Shown in pieces: positions 13,301 to 20,594 of a stretch of 64,000 nucleotides of DNA. How positions within the stretch are numbered: position 1 is the stretch's first letter; each line of letters starts with the position of its first letter. The translations under genes were made by a program, and so were the position numbers. Source of the DNA: Bostrychus sinensis (Eukaryota > Chordata > Actinopteri > Gobiiformes > Eleotridae); the NCBI GenBank assembly GCA_020698575.1, contig CM036243.1:41499554-41563553 (forward strand), written 5' to 3'. Below the pieces are notes generated by a model, which did no database searches, was not told the DNA's origin, and saw only the letters and a list, made by a program, of their open reading frames with translations.

Positions 13301-16300
13301 TCAGAGCACAATAAGTAATATAAACTCAAATAACTAGTATCAGATAAAGAATAAGTCATCAAAGGTAGCTCTGTCCACTTTTACCACTAACTCTGTGCTC
13401 TTCTGTGGCATGAAAACCATAGAGCTGCTGACTTTAGCCTTTAGCCTAGCTTCCACTCTGACCATACAAATCCCTGAATCCTGAATCTTGAGTTTAAATC
13501 AGTGGTAGGTGAACTCACCGGAGCTGGGGCCCTCTGGAGCGGTGTGTTTGGACCCAAAGCCGTGGCCCTTGTCACAGTGAGCTCCTCCTCAGCTGCTGCT
13601 CCTCCTGAGTCTGTCCCGTGTGTGTGGCTCTCAAAAGAAGTGCTGTGGAGGGAGGAGCTGCAGCCGTCCTGACCTGCCCGACCAGGCTCAAAGAGCAGCT
13701 CAGTGTCATGTGACTTTACAATAATCATAAAAGTGAATATGAGAGATGACAGCAGCTCTGTGTCTGTTGGAACAGGGAGAGTCTGAGGACAGAGGCAGTG
13801 TCTGCTACAGTCTGTGAAGCCCTGTGAGGAAACTGTGGCTGTGATATTGGGCTGAACAAAAACACTACATATGTATTCTCTGATTAGTCTTTTAATGACT
13901 GTGTGGACAGGTGATATAGCATATTATCGGTTAAAGAAACTCCTAAGTTTCTCACAGTAGAACTTGAGGCTACACTGACACCGTCCAGGGAGACTCTGGT
14001 CAGAGAGAGCATCTCTCAGCTTTTTGGGGCCTAGTATAATGACCTCTGTTTTTTCTGGGTTTAGGAGGAGATAGCGCCTGTGTGAGAGACATAAAGACCT
14101 CGATGACAATTAACTAAGTTTCTCTACGCTTCATTCTGATCAGGTTTAATTGATAAATACAACTGTGTATCATCTGCGTGACAGTGAAAATTAATGCCAT
14201 GTTTTCTGATTCTGTTTCCTAAAGGCAGCATGTAAAGCATGAACAGAATGGGTCCAAGTACTGAGCCTTGCGGCACTCCATAGCTAACTTTACTGCACTG
14301 TGAGGAATGTTCATTTACACTGACAAACTGGTACCTATCAGATAAGTAGGATTTAAACCAGCAGGGGGTGCTCCTCTGACCCCTATGTCACAGTCTAATC
14401 TCTGGAGTAAGATGCTGTGGTCAATGGTGTCAAAGGCTGCACTGAGATCTAACAGAACCAGGACTGAGACCAGGCCATTGTCTGAACTTAATAACAAGTC
14501 ATTTGTGACTCTGACTAATGCAGTTTCTGTGCTATGGTGGGGTCTAAACCCTGGCTGACAATCTTCAAATAAGCTATTGTCCTGTAGGTGGCAACATAAC
14601 TGTTTAACTACAACTCTAAGATTTTTTAAATAAAAGGGAGATTTGATATTGGTCTATAGTTTGCTAAAATGTCAGGATCTAGACTGGGTTTTTTCAGAAG
14701 CGGTTTAATAACTGCATATTTAAAAGACTGTGGCACATAGCCTGTTTCTAGGGAGGTGTTTATTATGTTCTGTATAGATTCATTAATTAGGGGAAGAGTT
14801 TCTTTAAAAAGTTTGGTAGGAATTGGGTCTAAAAGACATAATGACTGACGTTATCTCAGTTTGATCTATAGCAGTTCTACTTCCCCCTCTGTCTGCGTCA
14901 GATCCAGAGGTTTAGAGAAAGGCACAGTTTCCAGAGAGAAAGCTCAAATTTGGACTTTGTCTGTATAAAACTGACAAATGGTGCTGTAAAACTTACATTA
15001 ATCCTTTACACGAGTATTATCACAGCAGATTCATTATGAATGTGTCACTGTGACTGTGTTATTATTATTATTAATGATAAAAATGAAAACCTGTCATATG
15101 CAGTTTAACTTTGTGTCATTTGTGTGTCCTGATGTAATCTGTGTTGTGCTCCTGTCTGCTCCTCCAGACTGAGCAGCTGTAACCTGTCAGAGAGAAGCTG
15201 TGAAGCTCTGTCCTCAGTCCTCAGCTCCCAGTCCTCTAGTCTGAGAGTCCTGGACCTCAGTAACAACCACTTGAAGGACTCAGGGCTGGAGATGTTGTCT
15301 GTTGGACTGAAGAGTCCTCACTGTAAACTGGAACAGCTCAGGTCAGGAAACAACAACATCATGTTTACTTTTATCTACACTCAGCTTGTTACCCTGAATT
15401 TACAGCGGGACGTCCCGTTAGCAGCTTGTTTTACGAGCGTCTGTTTAAAAGCTTCCGTTTACACCGAGGACGTCAGAGCTGCTGCTGCTCCAGTCCATCT
15501 TTATTTTTATTCATTTATTTTATTTCATTCATAATTTAAAAGAAAAAGTAAGAAAATACATATCAGCAAAATGAAAAATCAATGAAAAGGAGCAGAAAGA
15601 AGAGTAATCTTATATTATCTGCCTCTTTTTAACAGAAGGATTGTAGCACTTTCATTCTTACAAAGCTGTTTCCGTCTGAATTTACAGAATCAACTCTAGA
15701 CACAGTTTGCATAATAATTCAATTCTTTACATTTCATTACAAGATCACAGAGCATCAGTTTATTTACCAGTTAGATGGACAAATGCTTCTGTGGATACTT
15801 TAGGAATTCACAAACCACATCATTTACAAACATTGTTAAATATAATTACTATAAAAAATGGAAAAGGTAGATAGAATTTTGCAGCCTTGGAGAGGAAAAT
15901 CTCTAACTTTACAAGGAAAGGTCACTTTAATGAACTCCTTAATAATTCCTCAGTTTGTTTATTTACTTATCATCCTTCCCTCACCTGATGCAACATTTTT
16001 TAAACATTTTGAACCAAAAATGTTCAAATGTTTATGGAATAACAAACCTGATCAAATGAAAAGGAAATCTGCAGGGACTTCCGGTGATGGCCGCGAGCTA
16101 GAGTCACACTTAACCCTGCTCTGTACTGTTTTATACAAAATCCTGCTGCAGTTTGCAGACTTGTAGGTTCATTGTGCAGGAGGATAGATTTTGCAAAGAA
16201 GCAATGCCAAATACGACAAAAATGAGTCGGGATAAAGGGAAAACAACCACACAATGGAAGTTATCTGACTTTGGGAGCTTCAATATTCTTCTTCCCAAGA

Positions 16301-19300
16301 CTGTTTTTTAAGATCTCCATTTAACCCTCCTGTGACCCCAGACATTTTTTTGTTCTTTTTATTTTATTTTGGCATATCTTTGGCTGTGTTGCTTCACACA
16401 GCATAAGATTTGGCCAGTTTGTGTATTTTGACATAAATTTTCATTTTTTGTGTTTTTTCCCAAGTCTTAACTATGATTTTTAACCTAAATAGTTACATCT
16501 GTGTCCCTTTGTCATTTTTTGTGCCATTGACTCCCATTCAAAATAATTTTTTTGAATGCACTGGACTTGCAATTTGATTTCTAAGTTTAGTGATTTTTTT
16601 ATTCCCTAGTGTTAAAATCCATTCAAATGTTCATGTTTTATTGTTTTTTACTGGGTTGAGATATTTTCCTATGCACTGTAAATCTACCATTGTCAGCATC
16701 ATATTTACATTTGCATACATTATTACTCACAGTAGGCAGACTCCATAAATATTTCAAGCTAAAACTATCTGTGTGTGTTTTGGGGCTGTGATAGTGTTGT
16801 TGACGTGTGTGAGTAGGATTTAATGTGTGTGAGTGTGTGTGCATGTAAGTGTGTGCAGCTACAAACACTTATCGCTCCTATCAAAAATGCATTTTGAATG
16901 GGAGTCAACAGCAGTACCATTGACTCCCATTCAAAAAATTAAATACACTGAAACTTCCACTTTTTTATTTTTTATTCACTGAAGCTGAAATCTGTTAAGT
17001 GTTTTATTTTTTTCTAATATATTTTGTTCTGTAAAGCTGCCACCGACCATATTTACGTTATCATATATTATTACACACTGCAGGCCCATTACAGAAATAT
17101 TTCAAGGTAAAGTGATTTGGGTTTCTGTTAGCTCTGTGTATAAACTGCATTTGGAAGTCTTGATCTTCACTTATTAATAAGAATCAGGCGCTCCATGGAA
17201 AAGAAACAATGGAGCAATTGTATGAAAAAAGCCTTTGTTCAGGTTTTTAAAGAAAGACCATGACTCCAACTTTCTGATTAACAAATGAACCAGACTTGAT
17301 TAAACTGTGTGAACTGCTGCAGTGTGACCTACTAATGCAGATAAGAGACATATAATTTGACTGGTGATGTGTTTAATGCTAAACCTGTATGTCATGATGA
17401 CCTGGATGACTGAGAGCCTCCTCTGACAACAGTGCAGTGAACTGTGTGGCTCCTGGACTGTCCCCTGTTAAAGCAGATAAGAGACTTGTTATTTGACTGA
17501 TTGTGTATAATGTTGTGTGTTCTCAGACTCTCAGGTTGTCTGATCTCAGAGGAAGGCTGTGCTTCTCTGGCCTCAGCTCTGAGGTCCAACCCCTCCCATC
17601 TGAGAGACCTGGACCTGAGCTACAACCATCCAGGAGACACAGGAGTAAAGCTCCTGTCTGCTCTACAGGAGGACCCCCACTGCAGACTGGACACTCTCAG
17701 GTCAGGACAGCTCTGGGATCATGACTCTCATTTATCAAACATGTTTCATTACAAGTGTAGATGTGAGCATTAAATGGCTAAAAACTGGAGCTCTCTTGGG
17801 AAGGTTTTAACTGTGTGCACCTCTCCAATCCAGCTGTTTACACAGTCAGTCATCAGTCAGTCCAGAGGCTGAGGAGAACCAGGACTTAAACAACACAACC
17901 CCAAATATGTGTTTCAGCTTGGTTTATCTAAAGAATCTCTCTTCCTCTTAAAGCCCTTTTAGGTCACTGGGTCACATTTAAAAATAGAAAACATGAAGAA
18001 AAAGTCTTTGTGTGTTTTTGGATCATTGACCTCTGTCCTCATCATACATAACAAAAGAGAACAATACAGTGCACAATTCCACAGATTTGTAAATAAAAGA
18101 TGAATTATTTCCTATTTAAAGATCCAAAGTGTTTTTGTTTGTGCAGGGATTCCCAGTCCTGATCGGTCTCTGATTCGCCCTAACACTGATTTAATCCATT
18201 TTTACTTTGGTCTGAAACTCAGGTTCTTCCTCTTAAAGCCCTAAGAGGCGGGGCTACACTCACTGTTATCCAATGGAATTATAAGGAATTATTTCCCACA
18301 ATGCACTGAGAAAATGGTGGATGTGGTGGTGATGTTTTTGTTTGTGTATTGTTTAGCCTCTGACTGACAGAGTTACAGAGGAATTAACATGATTTAACAT
18401 TTCTGTATTGGAACGGCAGCAGAGGGAAAATAAGTGATTTTAATGGGAGTCAATGGGACTTAAAGGACTGAGAGAGGAAGAGACAGGTTTTTATCTGGAC
18501 AAGAGAATTTAATATATTTTTTTCAGTTGTGAAGCTGAAATTCTCAAATGTATTTATTAATGAACATCTTTGTCAAATATCATCACCCTAACATAAGAAA
18601 TGACAACATGAGCAAAAAATACATTTGAAAAACCCTAAAAGGAGCCAGGGCTGAGGGTTAAAAGGAAGAACCTGAGTTTTAGATCTTTTTATATTTTATT
18701 TTCTGCTCTTTTTTGTAAAGGCACAAAAACTAAAAATGTATCAAAATCAGTATTAGGACTAATTAGTGACCTATCCAGGGCCGGTAAAAAAGAAAAAAGC
18801 ACTTTGCATCTTTAAATAGTAAATAATGCATGTTTTATTTACAAATGTGTTGGAATTATGTGAACAAAATGGCATTTACAGTTAAAAATGTAAAGATTTA
18901 TTCTCTTTTGTTATGTTTGATGAGGACAGAGGTTAATGATCAAAAAACACAAAAAAGTGGGCTTTAAGAGGAAGAAGCTGAATTTTTTAAAGGAGACCCT
19001 GAGGGTTAAACACACAGTAAAATGTGCAGCTGCAGCGCCCCCTGCAGGCACAGATCTTGGTCAGTCCCAGGTCTGGGTGTAACACAGGTGAAGCTCTCTG
19101 GCTGTGTCAGAAAACAGTGAGGTCCCGGTGTAAACAGCAGAGTGAGGCTAATCCATAAAACACTGACAGAGACAGAAATGCTGTAGGTCTTCATTGTATC
19201 AGTGTCCCAGAGATGAATAAATACGTCTGGAAGTGTTAGTCAGACAGTCACACCAGTGCACACAGGACAGGAACAATACAACATTATTCAGAGAAATGAC

Positions 19301-20479
19301 TGATAAAAACAGATAAATGTCTTCTTTCAAACTGTTGCTGATATATGAACTGTTTTAGTCAGAGCTGTTTGAACAAATGTACTTTTATTAGATGTTCTCC
19401 TCTCAGCCACATGTTCTAGTGACAGAACAACCACACTCTGCTGCACACACTGCTCTGAGATTTTCTGGGACATTTACAGAAGAAGAGCAGGATTAATAAT
19501 AAAAACATATTTGAGTTGAATAAATGTGTGGACAGCTTGTTCTGAAAAGCAGCAAATTCATCACTGAGCCATGACTCAAAGAACATGATGTGATGTCTGT
19601 GTTTCCTTCAGACTGGAGCCTGCTGGAGCAGAGTGGTTAACACCAGGACTCAGGAAGTGTAAGTGATGAAGTCTTAAGACCTTTTGTTAAACAAACAATG
19701 CATTATGGGAAACAGAGTCCTCATAGAAAACACATGGAGCTCAGTGATGTGTCTTTGAGCCTTAAAGAAGAAACTGTGTCTCATGAAGCACAGAGAAGTG
19801 AATAAACTCCTGTGTAGTGACGTCAGAGGCTGGAGGTTTAGGACGTGCTTTATGTTCTACAGCAATAAACAGGAGAAGAAGAACTCCATTAAATGCTCAC
19901 TCATACAATTAGCTCACTTCATGGATTTTAAAGATATGTTCCAATAAACTGCTTTAAAAATCAAAGCAAGTTTGTGTAAAGTCCACTAAGTCCATGTGTT
20001 CAGAGTGGACAGGTGACTAACTGCTGCTGTATTGTGTCTTCTCTCCATCAGATTTCTGTGAACTCACACTGGATCCAAACACAGCTCACAGAGAACTCAA
20101 ACTGTCTGACAACAACAAGAAGGTGACACGTGTGAGAGAGGAGCAGCCATATCCAGATCATCAGGACAGATTTGAGTACTGGCCTCAGCTTCTGTGTTCT
20201 ACTGGTCTGACTGGTCGCTGTTACTGGGAGGTCCAGTGGAGTGGAGTGGTTTCTATATCAGTGTCTTACAGAGGAATCAGAAGGAAAGGAAACAGTGTTG
20301 ACTGTGGGTTTGGATACAACGATCAGTCCTGGAGTCTGTCCTGCTCTGGAGGTCGTTTCTATGTTTATCATAATAACAAACAAACCTCCCTCCCTCAGTC
20401 CCCCGTCCTCTTCTGGGACAGTAGCAGTGTATGTGGACTGTCCTGCTGGCTCTCTGTCCTTCTACACAGTCTCCTCTGA
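4240..20479 (+). CDS. nlrc3-like: NLRC3-like receptor (FISNA-NACHT-LRR-B30.2), 14 exons, frameshifted end
   Basis: Cytosolic NOD-like receptor of the fish-expanded NLR-C group. Predicted exons: 4240-4310, 4395-4481, 5290-5388, 7046-7105, 7577-7663, 8081-8209, 8757-8787, 9526-9730, 9818-11582, 11650-11823, 15168-15341, 17527-17700, 19612-19658, 20052-20479. All have AG/GT borders and the phases join into 3531 nt, 1176 residues plus stop. Order: N-terminal short repeats (residues 1-188), FISNA (about 189-300), NACHT with Walker A GVAGIGKT (about 354-361) and Walker B FDGLDE (about 428-433), helical domains, three LRR exons (about 846-1018), linker, PRY-SPRY. An extra base near 20400 breaks the SPRY frame. 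Only three LRR exons is a short set for the family. Family assignment is firm; usage of individual small exons is inferred. The trap for a reader is that the open frame alone shows only the NACHT exon. Confidence 0.88.
4395..4481 (+). CDS. nlrc3-like: NLRC3-like exon 2: short N-terminal repeat module, type a
   Basis: 87 nt between TCCACAG| and CA|GTGAGT, entering and leaving after two bases of a codon. It encodes a 28-residue module around GLSCRSYRSKEW then HFKREHGP. This matches the fish NLRC3 N-terminal repeat theme (Ser-Cys-x-Ser ... Arg-Ser ... Phe-Lys). A second copy with its upstream intron flank lies at 7577-7663, and a third at 62729-62815 in the next gene. The three differ mainly in the codons between SCRS and HFKREH/DFKREH. 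Confidence 0.68.
4482..5289. other. Intron 2, AT-rich with an internal direct repeat
   Basis: The stretch beginning TTTTTAGTCACACCTTTC occurs at about 4607 and again at about 4968, each followed by a similar GCCATAGAAAAATTAT track. No gene is seen. It recurs in the second copy at 62.9-63.6 kb. Confidence 0.5.
5290..5388 (+). CDS. nlrc3-like: NLRC3-like exon 3: N-terminal repeat module, type b
   Basis: 99 nt between GTCTCAG| and GAGCT|GTGAGT, same phase as its neighbours. It encodes IHQKQNPSEPGPSCESLRSD then WSMRDPLDFRTE, the classical fish NLRC3 motif (PGPSC..S..SD.SM..P..F). In the second gene the only visible codon changes are MRDPLDF to MGEPLVF, all amino-acid changing. Confidence 0.82.
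5389..5779. other. Intron 3 start, nothing recognised
   Basis: AT-rich intron sequence. The duplicated copy reaches the window end here (5673 corresponds to 64000), so it is not known whether the hAT insertion that follows is shared. Confidence 0.5.
5780..6777. mobile_element. Non-autonomous hAT-like element in intron 3
   Basis: Imperfect terminal inverted repeats (CAGGGGCGTC at 5780; CAGTGGTGTCAAACTCAG reading inward from 6777) are flanked by imperfect 8-bp direct repeats, CTCTAAAT (5772-5779) and CCTTAAAT (6778-6785). These are hAT hallmarks, and the CAGGGGTGTC-type end is common in fish. No transposase is seen. A 12-bp minisatellite lies inside. Confidence 0.65.
6073..6198. repeat. 12-bp minisatellite (GAGCTAATGTAG)
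   Basis: About ten head-to-tail copies of GAGCTAATGT[AG]G, some with A and some with G at the variable base, inside the hAT-like element. Confidence 0.9.
7046..7105 (+). CDS. nlrc3-like: NLRC3-like exon 4: short in-phase N-terminal exon (tentative)
   Basis: 60 nt between ATCCACAG| and GCACA|GTAAGT, in the same phase as exons 2, 3, 5 and 6, encoding STPELSVGRLIGFFEKPAA. It keeps the frame open and could be skipped without shifting the frame. I do not recognise its sequence as a standard NLRC3 module, so it may be an optional or spurious exon. Confidence 0.42.
7577..7663 (+). CDS. nlrc3-like: NLRC3-like exon 5: second copy of module type a
   Basis: 87 nt, same borders and phase as exon 2. Exon 2 and this exon share about 65 bp of upstream intron too (from CGGTCCACCACTGTTCTCCA), so the copy arose by local tandem duplication. 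The product differs at SCRSDRSKEWWDHF versus SCRSYRSKEWGIHF. Because both junctions are in the same phase, it can be added or lost without disturbing the frame. Confidence 0.68.
8081..8209 (+). CDS. nlrc3-like: NLRC3-like exon 6: N-terminal repeat module, type b, extended
   Basis: 129 nt between ATAAACCAG| and AGAAG|GTAGAG, coding for IQHRAESEPGPSCESFSSER then SMDKPIGFKRETEKQ. This is the best match to the canonical fish NLRC3 repeat (ESEPGPSC.S..S..SMD.PI.FK). A stop follows two codons past the donor, which supports the border. It feeds into a 31-nt micro-exon. Confidence 0.85.
8262..8713. mobile_element. MITE with 20-bp terminal inverted repeats in intron 6
   Basis: TTGCCTGGAAATTCCAGACT at 8263 is mirrored by the end (inward TTGCCTGGAAACTCCAGACT from 8713). 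Flanking 8-bp repeats GCATTTAC lie at 8254-8261 and 8714-8721. An 8-bp duplication suggests the hAT superfamily. There is no open frame, and it is GC-rich relative to the intron. It lies only 43 bp before the micro-exon. Confidence 0.8.
8757..8787 (+). CDS. nlrc3-like: NLRC3-like exon 7: 31-nt micro-exon
   Basis: Between TTCCACAG| and TTTAAG|GTCTGC, coding for EKLHVDSVFK. This corresponds to the family's (H)LDSIFM segment that immediately precedes the FISNA segment. It converts the phase from two bases to zero, which is exactly what is needed to join exon 6 to exon 8; without it the frames do not meet. Confidence 0.75.
8788..9525. other. Intron 7, nothing recognised
   Basis: Unremarkable intron sequence with no similarity to the repeats elsewhere in the window. 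Confidence 0.5.
9526..9730 (+). CDS. nlrc3-like: NLRC3-like exon 8: start of FISNA domain
   Basis: 205 nt between TGTTCAG| and GGAGCA|GTAGGA. It encodes LLEKDIFTFVKKELKKLHKV then LSTDYPECLEP and ends FLRRMKQKELAERLWS. This is the conserved fish leader segment ahead of NACHT (LLEENI.TFVKNELKK..R.LSPDYPECLE). Recognition is firm. The final codon is split with exon 9. Confidence 0.9.
9818..11582 (+). CDS. nlrc3-like: NLRC3-like exon 9: FISNA end, NACHT ATPase and helical domains
   Basis: The 1765-nt large exon typical of fish NLR-C genes. It starts after CATTCAG| and ends GCTCT|GTGAGT. It opens with the second part of FISNA (CVFEGIAKAGNPTLLNQIYT), then NACHT: Walker A GVAGIGKT at 10108-10131, Walker B VVFIFDGLDECR from 10318, a sensor-like LWITTRPAAA near 10468, and the winged-helix/HD2 part with VQEFLAALHV near 11031. 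All these motifs are intact with no stop, so nucleotide binding is expected. NACHT drives nucleotide-dependent oligomerisation in this family. This is the most reliable piece of the gene. Open frames on the other strand here are shadows. Confidence 0.97.
11650..11823 (+). CDS. nlrc3-like: NLRC3-like exon 10: leucine-rich repeat pair
   Basis: 174 nt, the standard LRR exon size, between TCTCTAG| and CTCAG|GTTTGA. It encodes two repeats around CGLSERSCEALSSVLSS and LRVLDLSNNDLKDSGLEMLS. It is nearly identical to exon 11: from the CTGTCAGAGAG stretch to the donor I see one base difference, changing Asp to His in SNN[D/H]LK. Confidence 0.95.
11824..12965. other. Intron 10 first part, with a Rex3/RTE-like LINE tail
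   Basis: The sequence around 12103-12140 (TTCCTTCAGGATCAATAAAGTATCTGTCT-like) resembles the 3' tail of fish Rex3/RTE LINEs (GGATCAATAAAGTATCT). The rest is unrecognised, including a GC-richer block at 12690-12905. Confidence 0.4.
12966..13784 (-). repeat. 0.8-kb duplicated block, inverted copy in intron 10
   Basis: Reverse complement of 47397-48216 with very few differences; the match ends abruptly on both sides. It contains, on the minus strand, a 95-codon open frame (13728-13441) whose translation is identical to that at 47449-47736. Function not recognised. It may be a copied gene fragment or part of an unknown element. Confidence 0.88.
13905..14890 (-). mobile_element. L2/CR1-type LINE fragment, reverse transcriptase, decayed
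   Basis: On the minus strand the blocks of a non-LTR reverse transcriptase run in order: NYRPISNLPF (near 14660), LVRVTNDLLLSSDNGLVSVL then LLDLSAAFDTIDHSILLQRL (about 14510-14390), YGVPQGSVLGPILFML (near 14280-14230), the catalytic HADDTQLY (near 14175) and LLLNPEKTEVIILGP (near 14060-14030). Several frameshifts and stops separate them, so it is dead. The element is truncated at both ends, and it lies antisense to the NLR gene in intron 10. Confidence 0.88.
14891..15167. other. Intron 10 end, nothing recognised
   Basis: Short stretch between the LINE fragment and the next LRR exon, with a pyrimidine-rich acceptor (GCTCCTCCAG). Confidence 0.5.
15168..15341 (+). CDS. nlrc3-like: NLRC3-like exon 11: leucine-rich repeat pair
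   Basis: 174 nt between CTCCTCCAG| and CTCAG|GTCAGG, same phase as exon 10. It encodes LSSCNLSERSCEALSSVLSS followed by LRVLDLSNNHLKDSGLEML. It is an almost exact copy of exon 10, pointing to recent exon duplication or conversion, yet about 3.3 kb of unrelated repeats separate the two. Confidence 0.95.
15342..15857. other. Intron 11 first part, nothing recognised
   Basis: No convincing gene. A short palindrome, GGGACGTCCC, lies near 15408. Confidence 0.4.
15858..16075 (+). mobile_element. L1/Tx1-type LINE ORF2 fragment
   Basis: A short open stretch (KVDRILQPWRGKSLTLQGKV then NSLIIPQFVYLLIILPSP, FFKHFE, FKCLWNNKPDQMKRK) matches the C-terminal part of L1-family ORF2, where LS..GK...INSLI...YLL..LP.P...F.....FLW..K.DKIKR is standard. 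It is a small 5'- and 3'-truncated piece. Confidence 0.8.
16076..16310 (+). mobile_element. Possible 5' end of a second L1-type LINE
   Basis: Directly after the ORF2 piece the sequence changes to GGGACTTCCGGTGATGGCCG, a form resembling L1 5' ends. It is followed by a short ORF1-like start (MPNTTKMSRDKGKTTTQWKL from about 16206). Only the beginning is present. Assignment is tentative. Confidence 0.4.
16311..17526. other. Intron 11 last part, AT-rich with inverted ATTGACTCCCATTC motifs
   Basis: The phrase ATTGACTCCCATTCAAAA occurs near 16526 and 16919, and inverted near 16890. This suggests a decayed foldback element. A CA/TG-rich stretch lies at 16780-16860. No coding signal before the acceptor TTCTCAG at 17526. 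Confidence 0.4.
17527..17700 (+). CDS. nlrc3-like: NLRC3-like exon 12: leucine-rich repeat pair
   Basis: 174 nt between TGTTCTCAG| and CTCTCAG|GTCAGG. It encodes LSGCLISEEGCASLASALRS followed by HLRDLDLSYNHPGDTGVKLL. This is the terminal-type LRR that normally lies next to the linker and B30.2 exons in fish NLRC3-like genes. It is clearly different from exons 10 and 11. Confidence 0.95.
17935..18980. mobile_element. Foldback element in intron 12
   Basis: Arms at about 17935-18130 and 18780-18980 are imperfect reverse complements. For instance GACCTCTGTCCTCATCATAC near 18030 pairs with the inverted GATGAGGACAGAGGTTAATG near 18917, and CTTCCTCTTAAAGCCC near 17942 pairs with GGGCTTTAAGAGGAAG near 18960. 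No transposase. The centre holds its own related CCTCTTAAAGCCCT phrase. Confidence 0.65.
18981..19611. other. Intron 12 end, nothing recognised
   Basis: Plain intron sequence ending in a good acceptor (TTTCCTTCAG). Confidence 0.5.
19612..19658 (+). CDS. nlrc3-like: NLRC3-like exon 13: LRR to B30.2 linker
   Basis: 47 nt between TTCCTTCAG| and GGAAGT|GTAAGT, encoding LEPAGAEWLTPGLRK. The W..PGLRKY link just before PRY is typical of fish NLRC3-like proteins. It changes the phase to one base, matching exon 14. Confidence 0.88.
19659..20051. other. Intron 13, part of it copied to 50.86 kb
   Basis: Bases 19765-19993 recur at about 50866-51085 in the same orientation (from ACTGTGTCTCATGAAGCACA to AAAGTCCACTAAGTCC). 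The distant copy therefore marks a relic of another NLR gene copy. Confidence 0.8.
20052..20479 (+). CDS. nlrc3-like: NLRC3-like exon 14: PRY-SPRY (B30.2), frameshifted
   Basis: After CTCCATCAG| the exon encodes FCELTLDPNTAHRELKLSDN (PRY), then DRFEYWPQLLC, GLTGRCYWEVQW and the SPRY core up to TSLPQSP. At about 20396-20405 the frame slips by one base in a five-C run. In the used frame translation ends 25 codons later at 20477-20479. In the neighbouring frame the expected SPRY end continues (VYVDCPAGSLSFY, then HLHTFN..FTHTL.PGF) to a stop at 20592-20594. One extra C explains it, either a real truncating mutation or a sequencing error. B30.2 is a protein-binding domain; loss of its end would probably unfold it. 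Confidence 0.9.
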
Positions 20480-20594
20480 CCGACTGATCCACCTCCACAC
20501 CTTCAACTCCACATTCACTCACACTCTCAGCCCTGGGTTTGTGATCTGGACTGAAGACTCCTCAGTGTCTCTGTGTGGACTAAACCAGGACTAA
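20480..20594 (+). pseudogene. nlrc3-like: Out-of-frame end of the B30.2 domain
   Basis: Continuation of the SPRY in the plus-one frame: GTVAVYVDCPAGSLSFYTVS, then a C-terminus SLCGLNQD and stop. The last five codons, GGA CTA AAC CAG GAC, and the TAA are themselves the first units of the 11-bp minisatellite that follows. Confidence 0.85.
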
